Below are positions 28,009 through 35,988 of a DNA stretch of 64,000 bases, in pieces. Source of the stretch: Cellvibrio sp. (lineage in GTDB: Bacteria > Pseudomonadota > Gammaproteobacteria > Pseudomonadales > Cellvibrionaceae); assembly GCA_016712405.1 (NCBI GenBank), contig JADJRD010000001.1, forward strand, positions 372,001-436,000, in the 5' to 3' direction. The notes under the pieces were generated by a model. That model was given only the letters and a program-made list of their open reading frames with translations. It was not told where the DNA came from and did no database searches. The stretch's first letter is position 1. Each line of letters begins with the position of its first letter. Made by a program: the position numbers and the translations under genes.

Positions 28009-28220
28009 ATGGCAAGATTACCTGGGTTGTGTCCAGTAGGAATTCCACAGCACATAGTGCAACGCGGAAATAATCGTCAGGTTTGTTTTAATGGCGATGA
28101 AGATATGGCGGCTTATGTGGGTTGGTTGAAAGAATTTTCAGCGAAGTTTCAAGTGGAAATTCATGCATGGGTATTTATGAACAATCACGTTCACTTGCTT
28201 GTGACGCCACGCGTAGATTA
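28009..28220 (+). pseudogene. Family A transposase, 3'-truncated (last unit of the nest)
   Basis: About 70 codons through the HUH motif (here MNNHVHLL, with Asn replacing the Thr of the complete copy) to VTPRVD, after which homology ends and unrelated sequence leads to hrpA. The candidate tyrosine helix is missing, so the unit is inactive. Confidence 0.8.
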
Positions 28221-28323
28221 TCGTCAAATGTTTTTCCTAAGGGCAGTTTTCCTACCCTTTTTTATTTTATGTCTATAAGTTTACTTTTGCTATCATGCAC
28301 CAAAGTTTTTCAGGCGTGCATCA

Positions 28324-31300
28324 ATGTCCCCCATCTGGTCAGAATACAAACAATCCCTATCCAATGTGATGGCGAAAGATCGTCATGCTTTGTCGCGTCG
28401 GTTGAGTGAGGTTGAGAAGTTGGCGCGGGGGCAAAAGCCGTTTGAGGAATCTTTGGAGAAATGGATTGTAAAGCGTGATGCTTCTGTTGCTCAGGTGGCT
28501 ACGCGGCAGGCGTTGATTCCTGCGGAGATTGAATTTCCTGAGTTGCCGGTTTGTGAAAGGCGGGATGAGATTGCGGAGTTGATTGCCAAGAATCAAGTTG
28601 TCGTTCTCGCGGGTGAAACGGGATCGGGTAAAACGACGCAGTTGCCGAAGATTTGTTTATCAATTGGCCGGGGAACTAAAGGATTAATTGGGCATACACA
28701 ACCACGTCGAATTGCAGCCAATACGGTTGCGCATCGTATCGCAGAAGAATTAAAAACAACGCTGGGTGACAAGGTGGGTTATCAAGTCAGATTTAGTGAT
28801 CAAACCAGTGAGAATAGTTTGATCAAAGTGATGACTGACGGGATTTTATTGGCGGAAATTCAAACTGATCCTTTTTTAAATAAATATGACACGCTGATTA
28901 TCGATGAAGCGCATGAGCGTAGTTTAAATATCGATTTTTTATTGGGATATCTCAAGCAGCTTTTGATTAAGCGCCCTGATTTAAAATTAATTATCACTTC
29001 CGCCACTATAGACCTCGAACGTTTTTCAAAACATTTCAATAACGCGCCGATTATCGAAGTCTCGGGCCGAACCTATCCGGTAGAAACCTGGTATAGGCCG
29101 ATGTATGAATCCTCCAGTGAAGATTCAGAACAGGAACCTGATCAATACGCCGCAATTCTTGATGCGGTTTATGAAATAGACGCTTACGAAAAATCCGGCA
29201 AGGGAAATCGTGGCGGGGATATTTTAATTTTCTTATCCGGTGAACGTGAAATTCGCGAAGCAGCGGATCAACTGCGTAAAGCGCAATTGCCGCATTTGGA
29301 AGTTATTCCTTTTTATGCGCGATTAAGTTTGGCGGAACAACAAAAAGTGTTTGCACCACATACGGGGCGTCGAATTGTATTGGCGACTAACGTGGCCGAA
29401 ACTTCAATTACTGTGCCGGGCATTCGTTATGTGATTGATCCCGGTTTTGCACGAATCAGTCGATATTCTTATCGCACCAAAGTGCAGCGATTGCCGATTG
29501 AACCGATTTCGCAAGCCAGTGCTAATCAACGCAAAGGGCGTTGTGGTCGTGTTGCAGAAGGGATTTGTATTCGCTTGTATTCGGAAGACGATTTTAATTC
29601 GCGCCCTGCGTTTACCGATGCTGAAATTTTACGAACCAATCTTGCTGCAGTAATTTTGCAAATGCTGCAACTGCGCATGGGCGATATTCATGATTTCCCT
29701 TTTATTGATGCGCCGGATCATCGCTTAATCAGTGATGGTTATAAATTATTGGAAGAACTGCATGCAGTTAACAGCAAAAATCAGTTAACACCTGTTGGGC
29801 AACAATTAGCAAAATTACCGCTTGATCCGCGATTGGCGAGGATGTTGTTAGCAGCGCAAGAAAAATCCTGCGTTCGCGAATTGCTAATTATCGTCAGTGC
29901 ATTATCGGTACAAGATCCACGCGAACGGCCGATTGAAAAACAACAAGCTGCAGATCAAATGCATCGTCGTTTTTGGGTAGAGCATTCGGATTTTCTAACT
30001 TACGTGAATCTTTGGGATTATTTTGAAACCCAGCGTCAAGCATTAACGCAAAATCAACTGCGAAAACTCTGTAAAAAAGAATTTTTATCTTATTTGCGTT
30101 TACGCGAGTGGCGAGATATACATCATCAGTTATGTGTGGTCATAAAAGATTTAGGTTTTGGTGTCAATACCGATGCTGCCAATTATGAAGCCGTACATCA
30201 ATCCTTATTGACCGGGTTGTTAGGCAATTTAGGTTTTAATCACGAAGAACGCGAATACATGGGCGCACGCAATCGCAAGTTTGCAATTTTCCCTGGCTCC
30301 TCTCTCGCGAAAAAAACACCTAAATGGCTAATGGCCGCTGAGTTAATTGAAACTGCAAAACTTTATGCACACACTGTCGCCAAAATTGAACCTTAGTGGG
30401 TAATACAAGCCGCTGAGCATTTAATTAAACGCCAACATTTTGAACCCCATTACGATAGTCGCAGTGGGCAAGTGATGGCGTTTGAAAAAATCAGTTTGTA
30501 TGGCTTGGTGATTATTGAAAAGAAAGCAGTGAATTATCACAAGGTTGATCCGAGTGAATCGCGAAATGTTTTTATTCGTGCGGCGTTGGTTGAGGGGCGG
30601 TATGGGGAGCATCCGAAGCGGAGGCGTTCACCCCCTCCTAACCTCCCCCTTGGCAAGGGGGAGGGACTTAACTCTCCCCCTTGCCAAGGGGGAGCTGGAG
30701 GGGGTGAAGATTTTTTTTCCCACCAAGAAAATCTAATCAAAGAACTGGACGATCTCGAATCCAAATCCCGTCGTCGTGATATTTTGGTGGATGAACAGGA
30801 AATTTTTAATTTTTATAACGAAAGAATTCCAGAGCATGTCAATAACTGGATCAGTTTTGAAACTTGGCGAAAAAAAGCCGAGCAATCTGATCCTCATATT
30901 TTGTTCATTCCTCGCGAGCGTTTAATGCGTCATGGTGCAGACTCGGTCACTGATGCGCAATTCCCCAATCAGTTGGAATGGCGCGGTATGTTATTTCCAT
31001 TGTCCTATCATTTCGAACCCAATCATCCATTTGATGGATTGAGTATTCATGTTCCTATGAGTTTGTTACATCTGGTTCCTGAATATCGATTGCAATGGTT
31101 AGTGCCAGGAATGTTGCGTGATAAATTAATTGGGTTATTAAAATCTTTACCTAAGTCCTTACGAAAACATTTTGTACCCGTGCCGGATGTGGTGGATAAA
31201 TTACTTGCCCGTATTACACCAGACAATAAACCTTTAACCGAAGTTATTGGTCAGGAATTAAGAAAAATATCCGGTATTGATATTCCAGCTGATGCTTGGT

Positions 31301-32334
31301 TGGAAACCACTACCGATGTTTTTTATCAATGCAATATTCATGTGATAGACGATAAGGGAAAAATTATTGCGAGCAACCGCAATTTATCGGCATTGCGTGA
31401 ACAATATCGAACGCGAGTACAAGAAAACATCCAAACGGCGGCAGTGGATATTGAACGTGAAGGCATAACCACTTGGGACTTTTCTGATTTGCCTGTTCAT
31501 GTGCAGTTACCTCGCGGTGGGATTAGTATTCGTGCTTATCCGGCTTTGGTCGATAAAGGCAGCAGTGTTTCATTACAAGTCATCGATAATCCATTACAGG
31601 CTTTAGACATTACGCAACGTGGTTTAAGCCGTTTGATTTATTTAGCTGTTCCGGCACCGGTAAAATATTGTCAAAAAGAATTATTAAAAGGGCAGGCACT
31701 GGGCTTAAGTCTCGCTGAAATGGGAAAGCCTGAGCAAGTGGTTGATGATGTGATTATGTCAGCAATCAAACAACTGGTTTGTGCGGATCAACAGAAGTTA
31801 CCAAGAACTCAAGCAGAGTTTTCGCAGGCAGTCGTGAAAGTGAAAGAAGAATTGATCAGCACGGCGTTGAAATTATCTGGTTATCTATCGCAAAGTTTGC
31901 CCTTGCTGGTCGATATAAAAAAGCAAATGAAACAACATAAAAATAATCTAGCGCTTTTATTTGGCTTGGGCGATATACAAAAACAGTTAGCACATTTATT
32001 TTTCACTGGCGCTGTTTATCAAACGCCGGAAATTTGGTTGAGTCAATATTCCAAATATTGCCGTGCAATTTTATTGCGATTGGAAAAATTAAATCTGAAT
32101 CCACAAAAAGACAAAATGAGTATGGCGGAGGTCAATGCGCATTGGGATAGGTATACATCCTTTATTGAGAAAGAGGGTGGTCATACATTGGCACAAAACT
32201 CTGCCCTTTTGGAATACCGTTGGTGGATAGAGGAGTTTCGTGTATCTTTATTTGCGCAGACTTTGAAAACACAGGTATCAGTGTCGGCCAAGCGGCTGGA
32301 TAAGCAGTGGGAATTGGTTCAGTCGGTTAGGTGA
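28324..32334 (+). pseudogene. hrpA: ATP-dependent RNA helicase HrpA, interrupted by an in-frame amber codon
   Basis: DEAH-box helicase related to eukaryotic Prp proteins, involved in bacterial mRNA processing and rescue of stalled ribosomes. The N-terminal 690 codons hold motif I GETGSGKTTQLPK (~residue 97), motif II DEAHERS, motif III SAT, motif VI QRKGRCGR, and the HA2/OB-like region. At 30394-30396 a TAG stands where relatives have Glu (E. coli ...DPEW; here EP-stop-W). The same frame then continues without change (residues HLIKRQHFEPHY, EKISLYGL, LDDLESKSRRRDILVDEQ) to 32334. Total 1,336 codons, the usual HrpA size. GAG to TAG is a single change. The C-terminal part also carries an in-frame palindromic repeat (30627-30708). 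Confidence 0.88.
30627..30708. repeat. Palindromic repeat element, copy 2, inside hrpA in frame
   Basis: Outer arms TTCACCCCCTCC (30627-30638) and GGAGGGGGTGAA (30697-30708) are exact inverses. Inside lie CTCCCCCTTGGCAAGGGGGAG-type hairpins, and the core CCCTCCTAACCTCCC is shared with copies 1 and 3. It translates as about 27 residues rich in Pro and Gly (SPPPNLPLGKGEG, PPCQGGAGGG) that have no counterpart in HrpA relatives, and it does not shift the frame. Confidence 0.85.
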
Positions 32335-32368
32335 GGGTAATCTTCACAAAAATTAATTTTCAACCTCT

Positions 32369-32396
32369 GTAACGTTTTTAACAATATGCCGTCTAA
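32369..32396 (+). promoter_or_regulatory. ECF-sigma-type promoter of the hvf operon
   Basis: GTAACG (32369-32374) and CGTCTAA (32390-32396) leave exactly 16 bases between the GTAAC and CGTCT cores, matching the AAC/CGT layout of many ECF sigma promoters. It lies about 60 bases before hvfA. ECF factors control related DUF692 operons in other bacteria, so the match is biologically sensible, but no sigma gene is in the window. Confidence 0.6.
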
Positions 32397-32456
32397 CCTG
32401 CGCATTCACTGGTTTCGACTGGTTGAATTAACTTTCATTGACACTTGGAGATTTGT

Positions 32457-32795
32457 ATGAAAAATAAATTGTCTATTTCGACTTTGGTTGGCGCAGCGTT
32501 TGTTGCTTCTGCGGCTTTGTCCTCTATGGCGATGGCCAGTGCTAGCGCAGACTTAACAGCTAACAATTTGTCGTCCGGCTATACCTTGGCGGATAAAACC
32601 GAAGGTAAATGTGGTGAAGCCAAATGCGGCGCCGACAAAAAAGAAGGTGAAGGCAAGTGTGGTGAAGGTAAATGTGGTGGCGATAAGAAAAAAGCTGATG
32701 ATGAAGGCAAGTGCGGTGGCGATAAGAAAAAAGCCGATGATGAAGGTAAATGCGGTGAAGGCAAGTGCGGTGGTGATAAAAAGAAAGCTGAATAA
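32457..32795 (+). CDS. hvfA: HvfA/bufferin-type copper-binding RiPP precursor
   Basis: A 112-aa precursor with a Sec signal peptide (MKNKLSISTLVGAAFVASAALSSMAMA) and a core made of seven Cys-containing motifs, six EGKCG and one EAKCG, separated by Lys/Asp-rich linkers (GGDKKKADD). In the characterised Haemophilus HvfABC system the HvfB-HvfC enzymes modify Cys within EGKCG motifs to oxazolone/thioamide pairs that bind copper. Here the same enzymes follow immediately, so the same chemistry is inferred. The ATG at 32457 has GGAG 6 bases upstream. The core shows near-identical internal repeats, so motif number may vary between strains. It is probably exported and binds copper in the periplasm. 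Confidence 0.9.
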   Translation: MKNKLSISTLVGAAFVASAALSSMAMASASADLTANNLSSGYTLADKTEGKCGEAKCGADKKEGEGKCGEGKCGGDKKKADDEGKCGGDKKKADDEGKCGEGKCGGDKKKAE

Positions 32796-32801
32796 TTTTT
32801 T

Positions 32802-33626
32802 GTGACTTATCAAGCTGCAATTTCCGGCGCAGGTTTAGGCTTGCGTCGGAGCCTGTTGAAAACACTGGAAACTGTCAAGACCAGTCAAATCCAATTTATG
32901 GAAATTGCGCCGGAAAATTGGATTGGTGTGGGTGGGCGATTAGCAAAACAATTGCGAAGTTACACTGAACGTTTTCCATTTGTTTGTCACGGTTTGTCTT
33001 TATCTATTGGTTCTCCTTCGCCGCTGAATATTGCATTGTTGAAAGATATTAAACAATTTATGCAAGAGCATAATATTGTGTATTACAGCGAACATTTAAG
33101 TTACAGCAGTGATCAGGGGCAACTCTACGATTTATTGCCTATCCCTTTTACAGAAGAGGCTGTCAATTATGTCGCTGAGCGAATCATTCAAGCGCAGGAC
33201 ATTTTGGGTCGTCGTATCGCGATTGAAAATGCCTCTTATTATTGCGCGCCGCAACAAGAAATGAGTGAAAGTGAATTCATTAATGCGATTGTGAAAAAAG
33301 CCGATTGCGCTTTATTATTGGATGTCAATAATATCTATGTGAACAGTATCAATCATCGATATGATGCTGAAACGTTTTTAAAAAGTTTACCCGGTGAAAA
33401 AACCGCTTATATTCACATTGCCGGTCACTATTTTGAATCAGACGATTTACGCGTGGATACTCATGGTGCGGATGTGATTCCTGATGTATGGCAGTTGTTA
33501 AAAGCGGCGTATCACACTTTTGGCGTTAAACCTACCTTGCTAGAAAGGGATTTTAACATCCCACCGCTCGATGAAATTCTGGCTGAGATTACAATGATTC
33601 AAACCATACAGTCTCGTTTATCATGA
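32802..33626 (+). CDS. hvfB: DUF692 (MNIO) multinuclear iron oxidase, HvfB/BufB
   Basis: A 274-aa TIM-barrel DUF692 enzyme, a multinuclear non-haem iron-dependent oxidase (the MbnB family), that modifies cysteines of the HvfA peptide with its partner HvfC. Metal-ligand regions are visible in order: CHGLSLS (~residues 67-73), YSEHLSY (~95-101), IENASYY, LLLDVNNIYVN, YIHIAGH, DTHGAD and LLERDFN. The start is a GTG at 32802, six bases after the hvfA stop; the ribosome site is weak. It overlaps hvfC by four bases (ATGA), so the pair is translationally coupled. Confidence 0.93.
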   Translation: MTYQAAISGAGLGLRRSLLKTLETVKTSQIQFMEIAPENWIGVGGRLAKQLRSYTERFPFVCHGLSLSIGSPSPLNIALLKDIKQFMQEHNIVYYSEHLSYSSDQGQLYDLLPIPFTEEAVNYVAERIIQAQDILGRRIAIENASYYCAPQQEMSESEFINAIVKKADCALLLDVNNIYVNSINHRYDAETFLKSLPGEKTAYIHIAGHYFESDDLRVDTHGADVIPDVWQLLKAAYHTFGVKPTLLERDFNIPPLDEILAEITMIQTIQSRLS

Positions 33627-34366
33627 TTAAATCATTTCAGAAAACACAGTTTGAATTTACGCAATACTTACGTGATCCAGAATCCTTAGGCTTGCCTGGC
33701 AACATTCAGCCAGAGCGCATGCAGGTTTATGTTGAATTAATTTATAACAACATTGAAGGTTTTATCTCAGGTGCTTTTCCTGTGTTACGCAGTATTATCC
33801 CTGATGAATCATGGCATGGCTTGGTGAGGGATTTTATAAAAACACATGAGTCCCAGACGCCGTATTTTTTACAAATTAGTCAAGAATTTCTGACTTTTCT
33901 TCTGCAACACTCGCACCCATTAGTTAAGGATTATCCTTTTATGATTGCGCTGGCTCATTATGAGTGGGTTGAGTTGGCATTGGATGTATCTGAGGGCGAG
34001 TTACCAGCATCTACCCCTTGGCCTGAGGCCTTACTGAATAGTCGTGTCAGTGTTTCTCCTTTGTCGATAATATTGTCTTATCCTTGGCCGGTTCATCATT
34101 TATCTCCTCGCGTTACGCCAAACACTGAAATTGAAACCCATTTGTTGGTTTATCGAAATCGCCAAGATCAGGTTCAATTTATGGAATTAAATGCAACCAG
34201 TTCGAGACTGTTACAGCTTTGTCGTGATAATGCTTCCGTTTCATTGGATCAACATCTGAATCAATTACACCAGGAAGGACTGGAAGAAACCCTGGATAAT
34301 GCTTCACTAGAGCGTTTTTTTAGAGGATTACACCTGTCGGATTTGGTCTTTTTTGATCTGTCATAA
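33623..34366 (+). CDS. hvfC: DUF2063 partner protein, HvfC/BufC
   Basis: A 247-aa protein with the N-terminal DUF2063 domain (QFEFTQYLRDPESLGLPG, then RMQVYVELIYNNIEGFISGAFPVLRSIIPDESW) and a C-terminal winged-helix-like partner domain. Family members bind the precursor peptide and present it to the DUF692 oxidase. It starts four bases inside hvfB. The operon ends here: the DoxX-type membrane protein (BufD) found fourth in many such operons is absent, and a separate porin gene follows after 155 bases. Confidence 0.9.
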   Translation: MIKSFQKTQFEFTQYLRDPESLGLPGNIQPERMQVYVELIYNNIEGFISGAFPVLRSIIPDESWHGLVRDFIKTHESQTPYFLQISQEFLTFLLQHSHPLVKDYPFMIALAHYEWVELALDVSEGELPASTPWPEALLNSRVSVSPLSIILSYPWPVHHLSPRVTPNTEIETHLLVYRNRQDQVQFMELNATSSRLLQLCRDNASVSLDQHLNQLHQEGLEETLDNASLERFFRGLHLSDLVFFDLS

Positions 34367-34392
34367 AAGTGAAATAATTAAGACATATTATT

Positions 34393-34440
34393 GTCACCAT
34401 AAAGACACGAAATAGTCACGTTACTGTCATGCAGTGTCTT
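34393..34440 (+). promoter_or_regulatory. Pho-box-like direct repeats upstream of the porin gene
   Basis: GTCAC, GACAC, GTCAC, GTCAT and GTCTT start at 34393, 34404, 34415, 34426 and 34436, an almost exact 11-base period on one DNA face. The 34424-34430 unit is a perfect CTGTCAT, the PhoB half-site, and 11 bases is the PhoB repeat spacing. A -10-like TATACT lies at 34482-34487, farther downstream than usual, so the assignment is tentative. Confidence 0.42.
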
Positions 34441-34521
34441 TTAGCGACATCAAAAAAACTGGCCGGTTAGTATTTCACGTCTATACTCAAGCCACTTGTC
34501 TTAATAACAGGATTATTTCTT

Positions 34522-35463
34522 ATGAAAAAAGCACTTCTTCCACTTATCGTTGCATCAACGTTTACCCTGCCTGCAATGGCAGAAGTTATTGTTTATGGTA
34601 AGGCGAATGTTTCTTGGCAAAATGCTGATGAAGCTGATGAGTCAAAAATGGAATTGGTCAGTAATGCATCACGTATCGGCTTGAAAGGTGGTGAGCAAAT
34701 CAATGACGGCTTGAAAGCAATTTATCAATTTGAATATCAAACAGAAGTGGATGATGGAAAAACTAAGGATAATCAAACCTTCTCTCAGCGTAATATCTAT
34801 GTGGGATTACAGGGATCTGGCGGAACTATTATCGGTGGTCATTTTGATACGCCGGTAAAAATGGCTCAGGAAAAAGTTGATTTGTTTAATGATTTGGAAG
34901 GGGATATTGCTTATTTATTAGACGGTGAAAATCGTGTTAGCAATATGGTTCAGTACACCACACCTTTATTTATGGATAAAAAATTAGCCATCAATATTGC
35001 GCATGCGTCCGCTGAAAGTGCCAGTTTGGATGATGGACAATCGGTGTCTGTCACCTACACGGGATCAGCCTTTTATGCTGCCTTGGCGACTGAACAAGAT
35101 GTGAGTGCGCAAGGTTTGGACATTACTCGTTTGGTAGGTCGTTATACCTGGAGCAATTTTCAGTTGGGCTTATTGCTGGAGCAATCTGACGGTGATGTTG
35201 CTGATTATGATGCTGATGCTTGGTTAGCTTCATTTAAATACGCAGCAACAGATAAATTAGCACTGAAAGCTCAATATGGTGATGCTGGAGTGGAAGTGTT
35301 GGATCAAAATGTTGTGGTAAATGAAGATGCTACGCAATTAAATTTGGGGGTTGATTATCTCCTCTCTAAAAACACAACTGTTTTTGGTTACTACACTAAA
35401 GAAGAAGTGAAAGATGGCGCAGATGATAATTGGTTAGGTGTTGGTGTTGAGTTAAAGTTTTAA
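34522..35463 (+). CDS. Outer-membrane general porin (16-strand type)
   Basis: A 313-aa protein with signal peptide MKKALLPLIVASTFTLPAMA, mature N terminus EVIVYGKANVSWQ, then alternating beta-strand pattern through to the C-terminal Phe (GVGVELKF) that the BAM machinery recognises. The strings SRIGLKGGEQINDGLKAIYQFEYQ and FSQRNIYVGLQGSGGTIIGG are typical of general porins of the Porin_4 group. It is rich in acidic residues in loops. It stands alone, with possible PhoB-type repeats upstream and a strong terminator downstream. Substrate selectivity cannot be told from sequence. Confidence 0.9.
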   Translation: MKKALLPLIVASTFTLPAMAEVIVYGKANVSWQNADEADESKMELVSNASRIGLKGGEQINDGLKAIYQFEYQTEVDDGKTKDNQTFSQRNIYVGLQGSGGTIIGGHFDTPVKMAQEKVDLFNDLEGDIAYLLDGENRVSNMVQYTTPLFMDKKLAINIAHASAESASLDDGQSVSVTYTGSAFYAALATEQDVSAQGLDITRLVGRYTWSNFQLGLLLEQSDGDVADYDADAWLASFKYAATDKLALKAQYGDAGVEVLDQNVVVNEDATQLNLGVDYLLSKNTTVFGYYTKEEVKDGADDNWLGVGVELKF

Positions 35464-35489
35464 TCCATTGGTTTTATTGCAATAGCAAA

Positions 35490-35520
35490 AAAGCCCCTTC
35501 ACTTGAAGGGGCTTTTTTTT
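35490..35520. terminator. Bidirectional terminator between the porin and EVE genes
   Basis: AGCCCCTTCA and TGAAGGGGCT form a perfect 10-bp stem, preceded by an A run and followed by eight T's, so it can terminate both the porin transcript and the converging rnb-EVE transcript. Confidence 0.95.
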
Positions 35521-35523
35521 AAT

Positions 35524-35988
35524 TTAAAACAATCCTAAAATAAAATCCCACTCCTCTTTCGTTACTGGCTGAATTGACAATCGACTTTGTTTAAACAGCG
35601 CCATATTGTCTAATTGTGAATAGTGTTTTAATTCAGTGAGCGGAATAATTTTCGAGCAGATGTTTGTGAGCTGAATATCCACCGAAACCCAACGTGGATT
35701 ATCGGGATTGCTTTTTTGATCAAAATAATCGCTTTGAGGATTAAATTGTGTGGGGTCTGGATAAGCAGGTTTCACGACTTTTGCAGTTCCTGCAATACCG
35801 ATCAATTTACAACTGCTGTGATAAATGAATACTTGATCTTCAAGCTTGACTTGATCACGTAAAAAATTTCGTGCTTGATAATTGCGGATGCCATCCCATC
35901 GGCCAATTTTTTTCGGTGCCGCTTGCAAATGATCTATGCCGTAAATGTGGGGCTCGGCTTTAAATAACCAATAGGATATTTCTTTCAT
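35524..35988 (-). CDS. EVE domain-containing protein (THYN1-like)
   Basis: A 154-aa protein that is entirely one EVE (PUA/YTH-like) domain: YWLFKAEPHIYGIDHL, WDGIRNYQARNFLRDQ, VFIYHSSCKLIGIAG, NPRWVSVDI, LTELKHYSQLDNMALFKQSRLSIQPV. EVE domains bind modified bases in DNA or RNA, and some act with restriction or tRNA pathways. It overlaps the rnb stop by one base, so it is probably co-transcribed with RNase II, a hint at an RNA role. The exact ligand is unknown. Confidence 0.9.
   Translation of the reverse strand: MKEISYWLFKAEPHIYGIDHLQAAPKKIGRWDGIRNYQARNFLRDQVKLEDQVFIYHSSCKLIGIAGTAKVVKPAYPDPTQFNPQSDYFDQKSNPDNPRWVSVDIQLTNICSKIIPLTELKHYSQLDNMALFKQSRLSIQPVTKEEWDFILGLF

Larger units (their letters stand above)
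25340..28220. repeat. Nest of truncated REP-associated transposase elements (two families)
   Basis: No intact host gene lies in this 2.9 kb. Family A left ends (CTGGGGTCAGAGTAAA) occur 11 times forward, with GGGG at about 25437, 25753, 26034, 26203, 26263, 27132, 27194, 27320, 27719, 27761 and 27960; only one right end (26996-27012) is seen. Family B left ends (GAAAGGGGACGGAGGATATA) occur 7 times, at about 25374, 25643, 25866, 25892, 27253, 27283 and 27348, with no right end. Most units keep the left end, many the ribosome site and transposase start, and then break off at different points where the next left end begins. A 116-base stretch with the hairpin ATTGTGC-gaa-GCACAAT is exactly duplicated at 25435-25550 and 25751-25866. 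Confidence 0.85.

Noticed and set aside
25340..28220. Possible CRISPR array because of many short repeats
   Set aside because: Repeat spacing ranges from about 30 to several hundred bases, the intervals are transposase fragments rather than uniform unique spacers, and no cas gene is near.
32457..32795. hvfA as a metallothionein
   Set aside because: The Cys spacing is one per EGKCG motif, there is a signal peptide, and DUF692/DUF2063 enzymes follow immediately, which fits a modified RiPP precursor better.
32553..32865. Long open frames opposite hvfA on the minus strand
   Set aside because: They are low-complexity mirror frames of the repeated EGKCG/KKK codons, with no ribosome site or family resemblance.
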